Positions 1-9,242 of a stretch of DNA of 64,000 nt are shown here, in pieces (position 1 is the first letter of the stretch; every line of letters starts with the position of its first letter). Location of the stretch: positions 1-64,000 of the forward strand of contig CAVPMA010000017.1 of assembly GCA_963706315.1 (NCBI GenBank), in the 5' to 3' direction. Under the pieces are notes generated by a model. That model searched no databases, was not told the origin of the DNA, and saw nothing but the letters and a program-made list of their open reading frames with translations. The position numbers and the translations under genes are program-made. This DNA comes from CALMEC01 sp963706315 (GTDB lineage Bacteria > Actinomycetota > Thermoleophilia > Miltoncostaeales > Miltoncostaeaceae).

Positions 1-86
1 CCGCGATAGCCTCTCGCGTCGCGACCGGCAACGCACGAAGGGCGTCGGGAAGGCGAACCCGTCAGGCTGGCAAGGAGGAACGTGAG

Positions 87-257
87 ATGAGCGAGGCGGT
101 CATCATCAGTCGTCACTACTCGCTTCGGCGTGCCCGCGATGCGGCGAATGCGTACAACCTGGCACACATCCGCAGCGGGAAACGCGAAGTGCAGTACTCC
201 GTGCAAGAAGCCCCGAGTGGTCGCTACCGCTGGCACGTCGTCCGGGAGCCCGTCTGA
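87..257 (+). CDS. small hypothetical protein, 56 aa
   Basis: Short open frame of 56 codons starting ATG AGC GAG and ending TGA. An excellent ribosome site (AAGGAGGAA) lies about seven bases before the ATG, which is the main reason to call it. The product is basic and polar, begins MSEAVIISRHYSLRRARDAA and ends WHVVREPV; it shows no signal peptide, membrane segment or cysteine. The next gene downstream runs the opposite way. I do not recognise the family. Its size and charge would allow a small regulator or DNA-binding protein, but nothing in the sequence shows that. Confidence 0.55.
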   Translation: MSEAVIISRHYSLRRARDAANAYNLAHIRSGKREVQYSVQEAPSGRYRWHVVREPV

Positions 258-343
258 CACCAGGCGGTTGCACGTCGATCACCAGACGGTTGCTCAGAAC
301 GCCTGCGACAAGCCGGCGGGCTCCGTCCCTCTTGGATCGGCAG

Positions 344-1033
344 TCAGGCAGTCGGGTCCTCATCCCGATTGCTCGGCCGGCCCGCGTCCGCCTCGAAGAG
401 GCCCGTCCGGTATGCGAGCACGACTGCCTGGACGCGGTCACGGAGGTTGAGTTTTTGGAGAATGTGCGTGACGTGCGTCTTGACGGTGGTGTCGCTGATG
501 TAGAGCTCCTGCGCGATCTCCGGGTTGGAGAGGCCGTTGGCGATCAAGCGAAAGACCTCTTGTTCCCGCGTGGTCAACTCGTCGAACTCCTTCGGGGGCT
601 CGGGGTGCGGGATGCGCGCGAATTGCTTGATGACACGCTTCGTAACTGTGGGTGAGAGCAGCGCATCGCCGGCGGCAACGGTGCGGATCGCGGCGATCAG
701 CTGCTCTGGCGGTTCGTCCTTCAGGACGAAGCCGCTCGCGCCGGCTCGCAGCGCCTCGTAGACGTATTCGTCCAGATCGAACGTCGTGAGGATCAGGATC
801 CGCGCGGCGTTGTCGGCGGCGAGGATACGGCGCGTCGCCTGGAGGCCGTCGAGCTCAGGCATGCGGATATCCATCAGCACGATGGTCGGGTGGAAGCGCG
901 CCGCCTTCTCGACCGCCTCGAGCCCGTTGCTCGCTTCGGCCACAACCTCGATGCCCTGTTCGTCGGAGAGCAGCATTCGAAACCCGGCGCGGACCATCGA
1001 CTGGTCGTCGGCGACGAGGACGCGGATGCTCAT
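344..1033 (-). CDS. NarL/DesR-type LuxR-family response regulator
   Basis: Response regulator of 229 residues. The receiver domain occupies about residues 1-120 with acidic pair D9/D10, phosphoacceptor D55, the conserved threonine near residue 83 and K105. A LuxR-type helix-turn-helix follows at about 153-212 (LTTREQEVFRLIANGLSN, then the recognition helix around TTVKTHV). It should be phosphorylated by the kinase encoded just upstream, whose stop overlaps its ATG by four bases (ATGA). Such pairs usually govern membrane-stress, lipid or transporter genes; the target here is not visible. Confidence 0.93.
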   Translation of the reverse strand: MSIRVLVADDQSMVRAGFRMLLSDEQGIEVVAEASNGLEAVEKAARFHPTIVLMDIRMPELDGLQATRRILAADNAARILILTTFDLDEYVYEALRAGASGFVLKDEPPEQLIAAIRTVAAGDALLSPTVTKRVIKQFARIPHPEPPKEFDELTTREQEVFRLIANGLSNPEIAQELYISDTTVKTHVTHILQKLNLRDRVQAVVLAYRTGLFEADAGRPSNRDEDPTA

Positions 1034-2196
1034 GAGCGGTCGTCGCTGAATGGGAGGCGCGCGCGCAGAATGAAGCCGCCCCCGTTTGCCGTTCCCGCGG
1101 TCATCTCGCCGCCATAGATCTTGACACGTTCACGGATGCCGACGAGCCCGTGGCCGAGGCCGTCGCCTGTCGCGCCGCCTTCGCCGTCGTCGCGTACTTC
1201 GATCTGCAGCTCGTCCGGCTCGTAGCGGACGGTCACATCCGCGTGGCTGGCGCGCGCATGCTTGAGCGCATTGGTGAGGCCCTCCTGAACGATTCGAAAG
1301 GCGGACAGGTCGATCGCGCGTGGAAGCGGGAAGCGGTCGCCGTCGACGTGGAGCCGCACGGGCAGGCCTGCGCGGCCGACCTCGTCCAGCAGGCTGTCGA
1401 GGTTGTCGAGACCCGGCTGGGGAGCCAGTTCAGGCTCGTCGCTGTCGCCGCGCATCGCGCCGAGGAGGCGGCGCATCTCGGCGAGCGCTGTACGGCCGGT
1501 CCGCTCGACGCCCGTGAGGGCATCTCTGTCCTCCTCCAGCGTCTTCGGCAGCCTGTGCCGGACGGCGCCGACCTGGAGGACCATCACGCTGACGGCGTGG
1601 GCGACGATGTCGTGGAGCTCGCGCGCGATGCGGGCGCGCTCCTCGGCAACTGCGACGCGTGCGGCCGCCTCCCGCTCGCGCTCGGCGTGGATCGCGCGTT
1701 CTTCCGCCGCCTCGGCTTGCGCGGCCCGCTCGCGCAGCGCGAAGCCGGCGAGCCACGCGATCGCGAACAAGACGGGGGTGAAGATGAAGTCGCCCGCCGC
1801 GTGGTCGGGGTTGTTGTAGACGATGATCGCCGCGCCACCGAGCGTGACGGCCAACCCGATTCGCGCCTGAACGGTGTCCCCGAGGTTGCCGAGCAGAAAC
1901 GCGGCGGCCATGCCGGCGACGAAGGTGGTGGCCGTGAACACGACCAGCCGCCCGTCGATGAACGAGAGCGCCGCGCCCAGCAGCCAGACCGACGCAGGTG
2001 CGGCGAACGGGAAGCGACGGCGCCAAAGGAGCGGCAGCACGAGGAGCGCGACCGCCGGTACGGTGAGCCAGAGGGTCGTACTCGGCGCTCCGGCCGAATC
2101 ACGCCTGAGAGCGACCTCGACGGCGCTTTCGATCGCTGCGATCGCGATCAGCACGTCGAACCCGTACCTGCGCGCGAAGAACATGACCCGGCTCAC
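1030..2196 (-). CDS. HisKA_3-type sensor histidine kinase
   Basis: Sensor kinase of 388 residues. The first 155 residues hold several hydrophobic segments, so the sensor part is membrane-embedded with little extracellular sequence. A charged linker rich in A, E and R (about 155-185) leads to the dimerisation helix with phospho-accepting H195 in ARELHDIVAH. The C-terminal HATPase domain ends with a glycine-rich lid, GDGLGHGLVGIRERV. It is cotranscribed with the overlapping response regulator. I take the GTG at 2196; an ATG four codons later is also possible. DesK/LiaS-like architecture; the signal is unknown. Confidence 0.92.
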   Translation of the reverse strand: MSRVMFFARRYGFDVLIAIAAIESAVEVALRRDSAGAPSTTLWLTVPAVALLVLPLLWRRRFPFAAPASVWLLGAALSFIDGRLVVFTATTFVAGMAAAFLLGNLGDTVQARIGLAVTLGGAAIIVYNNPDHAAGDFIFTPVLFAIAWLAGFALRERAAQAEAAEERAIHAEREREAAARVAVAEERARIARELHDIVAHAVSVMVLQVGAVRHRLPKTLEEDRDALTGVERTGRTALAEMRRLLGAMRGDSDEPELAPQPGLDNLDSLLDEVGRAGLPVRLHVDGDRFPLPRAIDLSAFRIVQEGLTNALKHARASHADVTVRYEPDELQIEVRDDGEGGATGDGLGHGLVGIRERVKIYGGEMTAGTANGGGFILRARLPFSDDRS

Positions 2197-2230
2197 GGAT
2201 TGAACGTACTGCAGGTGCTCGAGCGCCGCC

Positions 2231-2246
2231 TCCTACCCGAGTAGGA
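2231..2246. promoter_or_regulatory. 6-bp inverted repeat in divergent promoter region
   Basis: TCCTAC-CCGA-GTAGGA is a perfect six-base inverted repeat in the 159-base gap between the kinase start and the hydrolase start. It is a candidate operator for either divergent gene, possibly autoregulation by the two-component system. Only the symmetry and position support this. Confidence 0.3.
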
Positions 2247-2355
2247 CTCGGAACCATCGGCTGGTACGAGACGCGAATCCGGCTTGGCGACGAGGCACGT
2301 CGCGCGGCCACGCCCTTAGCGTCGGGGCATGGATTCGACCAGTAAAGGACAGCTC

Positions 2356-4392
2356 ATGGAAGCCCCGACGAACCGACTCTTCAGTCCTGCGCGAATCGTC
2401 GCTCTCGTGCTCATCACGCTCGCGGTGCTCGGCCTCGCGTACCTCCGATTCGCACCAGATGATGGATCGGTCTCCGTGCCCGCGGGGGCGCGAGCCGGCC
2501 AGCTGATCCTGGAGCCGTGCACCTACGCGACCGAGGACGGCCGCTACGACGCCGACTGCGGGACGCTGGTCGTGCCCGAGAACCGCGCCGAACCAGAGTC
2601 GCGGCTGATCGCGCTGCCGGTCACCCGCATCCGTGCCAGGTCAGCCCACCCGGCCGAGCCGATCTTCCGGCTCGAGGGCGGGCCGGGCCTCACGAACATG
2701 AAGTTCACGAAGGCGAGCCGGTTCGCCGACAAGCATGACGTCGTCCTCGTCGGCTACCGCGGCGTCGACGGCTCGTCGGTGCTCGACTGCCCGGAGGTCG
2801 AGTCGGCGCTGAAGCACTCCCGGGACTTTCTCGGTGACGAGTCCACGCGCGCGTACTCCGAGGCGTTTCGATCCTGCGCGGAGCGGCTCCAGGCAGACGG
2901 TGTCGACCTCGGCGGCTACACGCTGCCGCAGCGGGTCGACGATCTCGAAGCCGTCCGGCGGGCCCTCGGCTACGACCGCATCGACCTCATCAGCGAGAGC
3001 GCCGGTACCCGCACGGCGATGATCTACTCCTGGCGCTACCCCAGGAGCATCCACCGGTCGGTGATGATCGGGGTGAACCCGCCCGGGCATTTCCTCTGGG
3101 ATCCGAAGACGACAGACGAGCAGATCCGTCACTACGCCGTCCTGTGCTCCAAGGACGACAGCTGCAGCACGCGAACCGGCGACCTCGCCGCGTCGATGAG
3201 GCGCACCGCGGCCGACATCCCCGACCACTGGGGCTTCCTGCCGATCAAGACGGGCAACGTGCGGATCGCCTCCTTCTACGGCCTGATGGAATCGACATCG
3301 GGGGCGGCGCCGATCTCCGCGCCGATGACGCTGAACTCATGGCTCTCGGCGGCAAAGGGCGACCCGAGCGGGTTCTGGTTCATGTCGCTGATGTCCGACC
3401 TCGCCTTCCCCGAATCGTTCGTCTGGGGCGAGATGGCAGCCGCCGGGAGGCTCGATGCTCACGCCGCGGAGGCCTACTTCTCGTCGGCCGGGCATGACGA
3501 CTCGATCCTGGGCGATCCGGCCACCAAGTTCATCTGGGGCGGAGGAGGGCTGGTGGATGCGTGGCCGGCGAACGCGAGCGACGACGAGTACAACCGGGTG
3601 CAGACGTCAACGGTGGAGACCCTCCTGATCGGCGGGACGGTCGACTTCGCGACTCCGCCGAACGCCGCGACCGACGAACTCCTGCCGCACCTCCCCAATG
3701 GCCACCAGGTCGTGCTGGCCGAGCTCGGACACACGACCGACTTCTGGAGCCAGCAACCCGAAGCGAGCACCCGACTGGTCAATACCTTCTTCGACAGCGG
3801 TCAGGTCGACGACTCCCTCTACACGCAGACCGCAATCGACTTCACGCCAGAGGTGACGCACACGGCGCTCGCCAAGGGCATCGCCGGCAGCATGGTGGGC
3901 CTCGCGATCCTCACCCTTCTCTCGCTGCTCTGGATGCCGTACCGGGTGCACAGGCGAGGCGCCTTCGGTCGCAAGGCCAGCGCGTCCCTCCGGTCGCTGT
4001 ACCCACTCGTCCTCGGCCTGGGCGGATGGTTCGCCGGCGCCTTGATCGTCATGACGACCCTGCCCGGCGTTCCGCTCGACGACGAACTGCTGGCGGTTCT
4101 CTCCATCGCCACCCCGATCGGGTTGGGGATCTACTGGGCCTGGGTGCATCGCGACTGGTCCGCGAATACCAAGACCGCGGGGTTCGTGACGGCAACGGCA
4201 GGCGCCCTCGTCGGTGCCTGGCTGGGGTTCAACGCAACCACCGGGCTCCTGGCGCTCATTACCACGATCGTCGGAGCAACCGTCGGCGCAAACCTCATGC
4301 TCATCGCCCTCGGCATCACATGGGAGCGGCTGGTCCGCAGCCGCTCCGGCGCCGCCACCCTACGGCCAGCGCCGACGCAGACTGCGGCCTGA
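2356..4392 (+). CDS. membrane-anchored alpha/beta hydrolase, TAP-like (tripeptidyl/proline iminopeptidase type)
   Basis: Protein of 678 residues. A signal anchor lies at about 12-32. The alpha/beta hydrolase core carries an oxyanion motif RLEGGPG (about 105-111), the nucleophile S215 in LISESAGT, an acid in GGTVDFATPP and a histidine in ELGHTTDFW. After the catalytic part, roughly 180 residues hold four or five hydrophobic helices, an unusual C-terminal extension for this family that suggests the enzyme is tethered to the membrane at both ends. The ATG at 2356 has AAAGGA eight bases upstream; an ATG at 2329 is less well placed. Probably cleaves short peptides or small esters outside the membrane. 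Confidence 0.82.
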   Translation: MEAPTNRLFSPARIVALVLITLAVLGLAYLRFAPDDGSVSVPAGARAGQLILEPCTYATEDGRYDADCGTLVVPENRAEPESRLIALPVTRIRARSAHPAEPIFRLEGGPGLTNMKFTKASRFADKHDVVLVGYRGVDGSSVLDCPEVESALKHSRDFLGDESTRAYSEAFRSCAERLQADGVDLGGYTLPQRVDDLEAVRRALGYDRIDLISESAGTRTAMIYSWRYPRSIHRSVMIGVNPPGHFLWDPKTTDEQIRHYAVLCSKDDSCSTRTGDLAASMRRTAADIPDHWGFLPIKTGNVRIASFYGLMESTSGAAPISAPMTLNSWLSAAKGDPSGFWFMSLMSDLAFPESFVWGEMAAAGRLDAHAAEAYFSSAGHDDSILGDPATKFIWGGGGLVDAWPANASDDEYNRVQTSTVETLLIGGTVDFATPPNAATDELLPHLPNGHQVVLAELGHTTDFWSQQPEASTRLVNTFFDSGQVDDSLYTQTAIDFTPEVTHTALAKGIAGSMVGLAILTLLSLLWMPYRVHRRGAFGRKASASLRSLYPLVLGLGGWFAGALIVMTTLPGVPLDDELLAVLSIATPIGLGIYWAWVHRDWSANTKTAGFVTATAGALVGAWLGFNATTGLLALITTIVGATVGANLMLIALGITWERLVRSRSGAATLRPAPTQTAA

Positions 4393-4560
4393 TCCCGCCT
4401 CCGATGCCGGACCGCCAAGGTCACAGGCTCAGCGAACGAACTTCAGACGAACGGCATCGACTTGGCTGCAATCGAGATTCAGGGACTGTCCAAGCGCGAC
4501 AGCGACGTCGCCGCGAAGCTCGAGCGGCGCTCATTCTTCCTGGTAACCGATGACTTGTGA
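4393..4560 (+). other. possible gene remnant in frame after the hydrolase stop
   Basis: Directly after the hydrolase TGA the same frame stays open for 55 codons and ends in TGA at 4558-4560. Its last stretch (IDLAAIEIQGLSKRDSDVA, then KLERRSFFLVTDDL) reads like a real protein C-terminus, with amphipathic spacing, but there is no usable start codon or ribosome site. I read it as the tail of a decayed gene; chance is possible. Confidence 0.25.
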
Positions 4561-4584
4561 GCCAAGCGGCCGGCTTCATCCCCC

Positions 4585-6123
4585 TCAGCGGACGATCGTG
4601 ATGGGGACCGGGCCGGTCGTGACTCGGGTGGTGCCACTGATGGCCGTAGCGGTAACGGTGTAACGGCCCGGCGTGAGCGGCCGGTAGTTCGTCACATCGC
4701 GAAATGACCGCCACATCGTCCCCATGCGCACATGACGGAAGAAGCGAGATACGACTCTTCGGTCGCGTGCTCGGCGCACGACCAAGGAGACCACCGAGTC
4801 GCGCTTGACCGTGAAGCTCAACGTGGCACCGAGCGGATCGGCGGGCCGGCATCCGCGGATCGGAATGCACAGCGACTCCGTACCGCGCATGCGGAAACGC
4901 TTCGGCGTGACACGCAGCCCCGAGATGAGGAGGCGTTGACGTCCGGGGACCGGGATCCTGATGCGCACCGGAGCCGACGGGCCCGCCAGGGCGAACAGCG
5001 TTCCGGCAGGTGTGGCGTAGGAACCCTCCAGCACTGACGTCTCGGCGTACAGGGTCCCGTCGGGTCCGATCGCCTTTGGCACGAGGGGTTGGCTGATTCC
5101 CCGAGCTGACCAGGCCCTCGATCCATTGCGGCGGAGCGCGACGAGCGGTGAGCCGCCCAGGTAGACGGTTCCGTCGCCGCCGACGATCGGATCGGTAGAA
5201 GTGACCGCCCCGCGGTGGGTCCAGCGCACGCGTCCGTCTGGCCCGACGGCCACCACGACACCGGTCGCGACAACGTAGACAGACCCGTCGGCGCCGATGG
5301 CCATCCGGCTTGCGCCCGGCGCCGTGAACACCGACCAACGCTCGCTCCCATCGGGTGAGAACGCGTGAAGGCCACCCCCTCCGACGAGAGCCAGCACGGT
5401 GCCGTCATCCGCGACGGCGATCGCGCCGGCGCGACCGGGGAGGGCCCGCTGCCAAAGCGTCGTTCCATCCGGCCGGCGGGCCACCAACCCAGATTCGGCA
5501 AGCGAAGGTGGGCTGTAGTAGACGGTCCCAGTCGGGCCGACCGCGAGCACTGGCATTCGGAAACAACAGTCACCTTCGGAATCCCAGATCCGGCGGCCTT
5601 CGGCGTCGATCGCCACCGGGGTGTCCTGCTGTGCCATCCAGTAGACGTTGCCATCCTGCGCGACCGTGAACGTCCGGTCGGACGCCTCTGGAGCGGCATC
5701 GAGCCTCGGCGTGCGCCAAAGCAACTTCCCGGTGGGTATGTAGGCGGCCAGGCCGAAGCCGGAGAAGCCATAGAGACGTCCGTCCACGCCGATCGCCTCC
5801 ACCCCACCGGCGACGAGTACCCGCCGCAAGGTACCGCTGCGGTTCATGATCGCGGTGAACGGACCGGCCGGCCGCACCAGCGTTCCGTCCAGCGCGACCA
5901 GCGGTGAGCCCCACCCCTCGTCGCTCACGGGCCATCCGGGCAGGAGGGCCGGCTCCTGGGCGGAGACCACGCTGCTCCGGGAGGTTCGGGAGGCGTCGTG
6001 GCCAGCCATGCGCCATCCATCGGCTGCGACCGCCGCCGGGGCAGGGACCAGTGCGGCACAGACCACCGCGGCAGCACGAACGCTCATCGTACGATGCCAT
6101 CCGAAGCCACGGCGGTCGATCAC
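4585..6123 (-). CDS. secreted PQQ-type beta-propeller repeat protein
   Basis: Exported protein of 512 residues. The N-terminus has a basic segment followed by a hydrophobic signal sequence ending near APAAVAA. Residues about 40-370 contain repeated blades with the recurrent pattern GPDG(T/R)-[LV]YA-, typical of PQQ/WD-like propellers. The last 120 residues form a separate beta-rich domain (RIRIPVPGRQRLLISGLRV onward), probably Ig- or fibronectin-like. GTG 6123 is preceded by GGGGAGA at good spacing. No PQQ-binding or dehydrogenase residues stand out, so a scaffold or binding role is likelier than an enzyme. Both flanks carry gene debris, suggesting an accessory locus. Confidence 0.75.
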   Translation of the reverse strand: MIDRRGFGWHRTMSVRAAAVVCAALVPAPAAVAADGWRMAGHDASRTSRSSVVSAQEPALLPGWPVSDEGWGSPLVALDGTLVRPAGPFTAIMNRSGTLRRVLVAGGVEAIGVDGRLYGFSGFGLAAYIPTGKLLWRTPRLDAAPEASDRTFTVAQDGNVYWMAQQDTPVAIDAEGRRIWDSEGDCCFRMPVLAVGPTGTVYYSPPSLAESGLVARRPDGTTLWQRALPGRAGAIAVADDGTVLALVGGGGLHAFSPDGSERWSVFTAPGASRMAIGADGSVYVVATGVVVAVGPDGRVRWTHRGAVTSTDPIVGGDGTVYLGGSPLVALRRNGSRAWSARGISQPLVPKAIGPDGTLYAETSVLEGSYATPAGTLFALAGPSAPVRIRIPVPGRQRLLISGLRVTPKRFRMRGTESLCIPIRGCRPADPLGATLSFTVKRDSVVSLVVRRARDRRVVSRFFRHVRMGTMWRSFRDVTNYRPLTPGRYTVTATAISGTTRVTTGPVPITIVR

Positions 6124-6208
6124 GGCTCTCCCCTGTCGTGCAGGAAACGTTTGCGCATCCTCCTCCGCCGACGTGTCGGGCGCATCCGGGCGCCCCCGGG
6201 CCGAGGGT

Positions 6209-6460
6209 ACGGCGATCTACGATCAAGCGGCAGAGCGGGGGCACGAAGACCCACCGGCTCGACCAGCTCGAGGCAGCCGAGCTCATCAAGCGCCGCGCCG
6301 ACCCGAGCGACCGGCGCGGCGTGCTGGTGCGGCTCACCTGCAGGGAAAGCGGATCGCCGACGCCGCCGCGAGGGGCACGTCCGGCGCGAGGACGAGCTCA
6401 GCCCGAGGCTACGAGGCCGCGCGTGGCGCGAGCGCCTCGGGGCGCTCCGTGATGAACCCC
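6209..6460 (+). pseudogene. decayed MarR-family regulator
   Basis: Remnant of a MarR winged-helix protein spread over three frames. It begins as YGDLRSSG, moves to SGGTKTHRLDQLEAAELIKR and RADPSDRRGVLVRLT (the recognition helix, wing and strand so typical of MarR), then GKRIADAA in another frame and EGHVRREDELSPRLRGRAWRER in a third. Family members carry the same blocks in one frame. The N-terminal half and start are missing, and the 3' end runs into the convergent GDPD gene. At least three frame changes make function impossible. Confidence 0.72.
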
Positions 6461-7065
6461 TGAACGCCCCAGCCGGCGAGGACGTCGGCTCGCGCGGGGG
6501 AGTCGATCGGCCAGGCCATGACGGTGGCGGCACGATCTCGGAGCTGCCGGACGATCGCCGGCGTCAGGAGGCCGGCATGGACGGACACCCCCTCGAGGGT
6601 GCCGGACCCGAATCGGCGCAGGAGCGCCCTGAGCTGGCGTCGGCTGCCGACCGAGTAGACGATCCGCACCCCGGGCACAGCACCGAGGCGCGCGAGCGCC
6701 CGCCAGTTGCGGGAGCAGACCGTGATCGGGCGTCGCGGCGCCCGCGTCAGCAGCACGCGCCGAACGGCGCCGCCGACGGCGGAGCGCGCGCCTTTGAGGT
6801 CGAGCATCAGGTGGACGTTCTCGCCGGTGTCACGCAGCACGCGCTCGAGCCGCAACCGCGGCATGAACGGGTTCGCGAGGAACCACCGGTCCCACAGAAT
6901 GGGGATCGGGCCGATGGTCTTGAGGTGGCGCACCTCGAGCCGTCCCCAGAACAGATGGACGTCCCCCTCGATCATCGCGACATCCTCCGATGCCGCGCGC
7001 TCCAGGTCGGCGAGGCGATTCGCCGCACGGTGTGCCACGACGAACGTTCCGCCGTCCGACGTCAC
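6409..7065 (-). CDS. glycerophosphodiester phosphodiesterase family protein
   Basis: Protein of 218 residues of the GDPD/PI-PLC-like TIM-barrel family, which hydrolyses glycerophosphodiesters to glycerol-3-phosphate and an alcohol. The family signature is present though divergent: HR near residue 11, the metal-binding EGDV, a following histidine in LEVRH, and the closing element VQGFITERPEAL. The usual ENT after HRG is not conserved and the protein is slightly short, so activity is probable but not certain. GTG 7065 overlaps the stop of the upstream PAP2-like gene by four bases (GTGA), so the two are translationally coupled in a lipid-related operon. Confidence 0.8.
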   Translation of the reverse strand: MTSDGGTFVVAHRAANRLADLERAASEDVAMIEGDVHLFWGRLEVRHLKTIGPIPILWDRWFLANPFMPRLRLERVLRDTGENVHLMLDLKGARSAVGGAVRRVLLTRAPRRPITVCSRNWRALARLGAVPGVRIVYSVGSRRQLRALLRRFGSGTLEGVSVHAGLLTPAIVRQLRDRAATVMAWPIDSPARADVLAGWGVQGFITERPEALAPRAAS

Positions 7066-7868
7066 GTGCCGCCGCCCACGCCCGGCGGGACGAACCTGGG
7101 TACCTCGAACAGCGGCCGCTTGTGCAGGTACTCGGCGGCGACTAGCCCGGCGAGCGCAACCACCGCGCCGGCGACCACGTCGAGCACGTAGTGGTTTCCG
7201 GTCAACACGACCGCGAGCGCCATCGCGACGGGTGTCGCCGCCCACAGGATCTTCGCGCCGACGTGGCGCACCGCGCCGACCATCACGATTGCCAGCAGCA
7301 GGTTCCAGCCGAAGTGGAGGCTTGGAAACGCCGCGTACTGATTGGTCAGCGCGGGCGGCTGGATCGCCCGGTAGCTGTGCGACCGCGCGGTCACGGTGTC
7401 GATCACCTGGAGGATCTCCAGCCGCGGCGGCGTCACGGGGACTGCGGCAAAGATCACGATGCCGATCGCACCGGAGATGAAGATTGCGTTGCGAAGCACG
7501 AGGAACCGCTCGCCCCGCCGAGCGAAGAGCCAGCACGCGGTCACGGCGAGGAGCGGCAGGTGGCCGTAGATGTAGACCCAGTTGGCGAGCGTCACGAGTG
7601 GGTCGTGCCCGATGATGGTGGCCTGGGAGCCCTTTTCCCAAAGGATCCCGAACGACCCCTCCAGGTCGACGAGCCAGCGCGCGTTCTCGTTTGCGCGCGC
7701 GACGGCACCGGTGGTGAGGCCGCGAACGCCAAAGTAGACGAGGAAGCAGATGCCGATCAGCACCACCTGCCAGAGGGCGTAGAGGGCAACCGCACGCCTC
7801 CCGGGGTGAGTGCGTGGCGAGCCGTGGCGCGCGATCGTGCGCCGGGCGCCTGACCCTGCGAGCTTCAC
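7062..7868 (-). CDS. PAP2-family membrane phosphatase / inositol phosphorylceramide synthase-like protein
   Basis: Integral membrane protein of 268 residues with about six hydrophobic helices. Near the C-terminal half are FPSLHFGWN and GNHYVLDVVAG, which correspond to the second and third conserved PAP2 motifs (SxxxH, and GxHxxxD). This subgroup (PAP2_3, AUR1-like) acts on phospholipid head groups at the membrane. GTG 7868 is favoured because GAGGGG sits five bases before it; GTG 7874 and an upstream ATG at 7904 are alternatives. It overlaps the GDPD gene downstream and follows the YbhN-like gene, so the three genes look like one lipid-metabolism unit. Confidence 0.85.
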   Translation of the reverse strand: MKLAGSGARRTIARHGSPRTHPGRRAVALYALWQVVLIGICFLVYFGVRGLTTGAVARANENARWLVDLEGSFGILWEKGSQATIIGHDPLVTLANWVYIYGHLPLLAVTACWLFARRGERFLVLRNAIFISGAIGIVIFAAVPVTPPRLEILQVIDTVTARSHSYRAIQPPALTNQYAAFPSLHFGWNLLLAIVMVGAVRHVGAKILWAATPVAMALAVVLTGNHYVLDVVAGAVVALAGLVAAEYLHKRPLFEVPRFVPPGVGGGT

Positions 7869-7934
7869 CGCCACCCCTCGAGCTCGACATCGGCGGCCAC
7901 GCACCCACCGTAGGGTGCGGCCGAGGGCCGTGCG

Positions 7935-9137
7935 TCAGTGAATTCCCGCGAGGTTGGGTCGCGCGAGCCGCTGATGTGCGAGGCCCGCGAGGCCGCCGAT
8001 GACCGCCACGACGAGGATGGTGGCCTGCAGGCCGAGTGCGAACGCGAGCGCGAGGTTGGCGCTGACGTGGTACGTGGCGCCGAGCGGCACGACGATCGCG
8101 GCCTGGGTCACCCCGATCCCGCCGGGCGACGCCGGCAGGACGCCCGCGAGTGACACCATCGCCAGGACGAGGAGCGGCGCAGTCGCGGGGGTGGCGACGC
8201 CGAACGCTTGGAGCAGGCAGCCGAGCGTCGCGAGCTGTGCGACCACCGCGACAACGTGCAGGCCGAGCGAACGCGCGGCAGGGCGGCGGGTCCGAAGCAC
8301 ACCGGCGCCGTCGATGACCGATTCGAGCACGCCCCGCAGCCGTCGGGGGATCCGCCGTCGAGCTCGGGCTCCGAGCTGGTAGCGGCTGGCCACGAGCACG
8401 CCCACCACCAGCGCCGCCACCGCACCAACCGCCAGCCATCGCAGCCCCGGCAGCGGGATGGGCAACGGCATGGTTGTCGCGACGAGCACGACCACGATGA
8501 ACGTCGCCAAGCTGTTGAGAACCCGCTGCCCGACGAGCGTCCCGGCGATCCGCGAGATCGTGCCGCGTTCACGGTCCGCGTGGCGGCGGATCGCCACCAC
8601 GCGGGCGACCTCGCCCATCCGGGCGGGCAGGACAGCGTTCCCCGCCTTCCCGATCCAGGTCGCGGAAACCACGTGGCGGAGCGGGATCCTGCCGACACCG
8701 CCCTCGTCGAGCCCGATCCTCCACGCCACCCCGAACATGAGGATCTGGAGGGCGTTCGCCGCCGCGCCGGCGGCGATCCATTCCCATCGAACGCTGCGGA
8801 AAGTCTCCGAGAGTGTCGCGACGTCCACTCCCCGAGCCGCGAACCAGAGCGCCGCGACGGCCAGCACGACCGTGCCGACGATGCCGGCCGGACGGCGGAA
8901 GCGGCTCAGCACGCGTCGGAGCCGCTCGGGCAGCGGCCGGCGCAATGCGGCCACCCACGAAAGATCGGGCGCGAACCGGGTCGGATCGTGCCTGCGGGTG
9001 GACCTGGGCGAGGGATGCTCGGGAATCAGCTGGCCTTCGTGGCGCGGCGGAGCCGGTCGTCGTGACTCCGTGAATCCAGGGTAGCGTGATTCGACGGATT
9101 CGCGATCGCGCCCTGTCGAATGCGGGCCGGTCGTCAT
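7935..9137 (-). CDS. lysylphosphatidylglycerol synthase transmembrane (YbhN/UPF0104) protein
   Basis: Protein of 400 residues. About 75 polar N-terminal residues, unusually long for the family, precede eight or so membrane helices. The hallmark GNAVLPARMGE (family consensus GN-LPAR-GE) is present, as is the late SPGGIGVTQAA segment typical of this fold. Members are flippase-like or lipid-modifying proteins; this one lacks the aminoacyl-transferase domain of MprF, so lysine transfer is not expected. It leads a row of same-strand genes for a PAP2-like enzyme and a phosphodiesterase. Confidence 0.87.
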   Translation of the reverse strand: MTTGPHSTGRDRESVESRYPGFTESRRPAPPRHEGQLIPEHPSPRSTRRHDPTRFAPDLSWVAALRRPLPERLRRVLSRFRRPAGIVGTVVLAVAALWFAARGVDVATLSETFRSVRWEWIAAGAAANALQILMFGVAWRIGLDEGGVGRIPLRHVVSATWIGKAGNAVLPARMGEVARVVAIRRHADRERGTISRIAGTLVGQRVLNSLATFIVVVLVATTMPLPIPLPGLRWLAVGAVAALVVGVLVASRYQLGARARRRIPRRLRGVLESVIDGAGVLRTRRPAARSLGLHVVAVVAQLATLGCLLQAFGVATPATAPLLVLAMVSLAGVLPASPGGIGVTQAAIVVPLGATYHVSANLALAFALGLQATILVVAVIGGLAGLAHQRLARPNLAGIH

Positions 9138-9242
9138 GTCCCAGGCGGGAAACTGCCACCGGGCGCCAGTGCCCGGCGTCGTCTCAGAATCGCCGCCGGC
9201 ACGCGCCGACCGGCTCGGCGGCCCGAGGGCTTCAGGGTTGCC

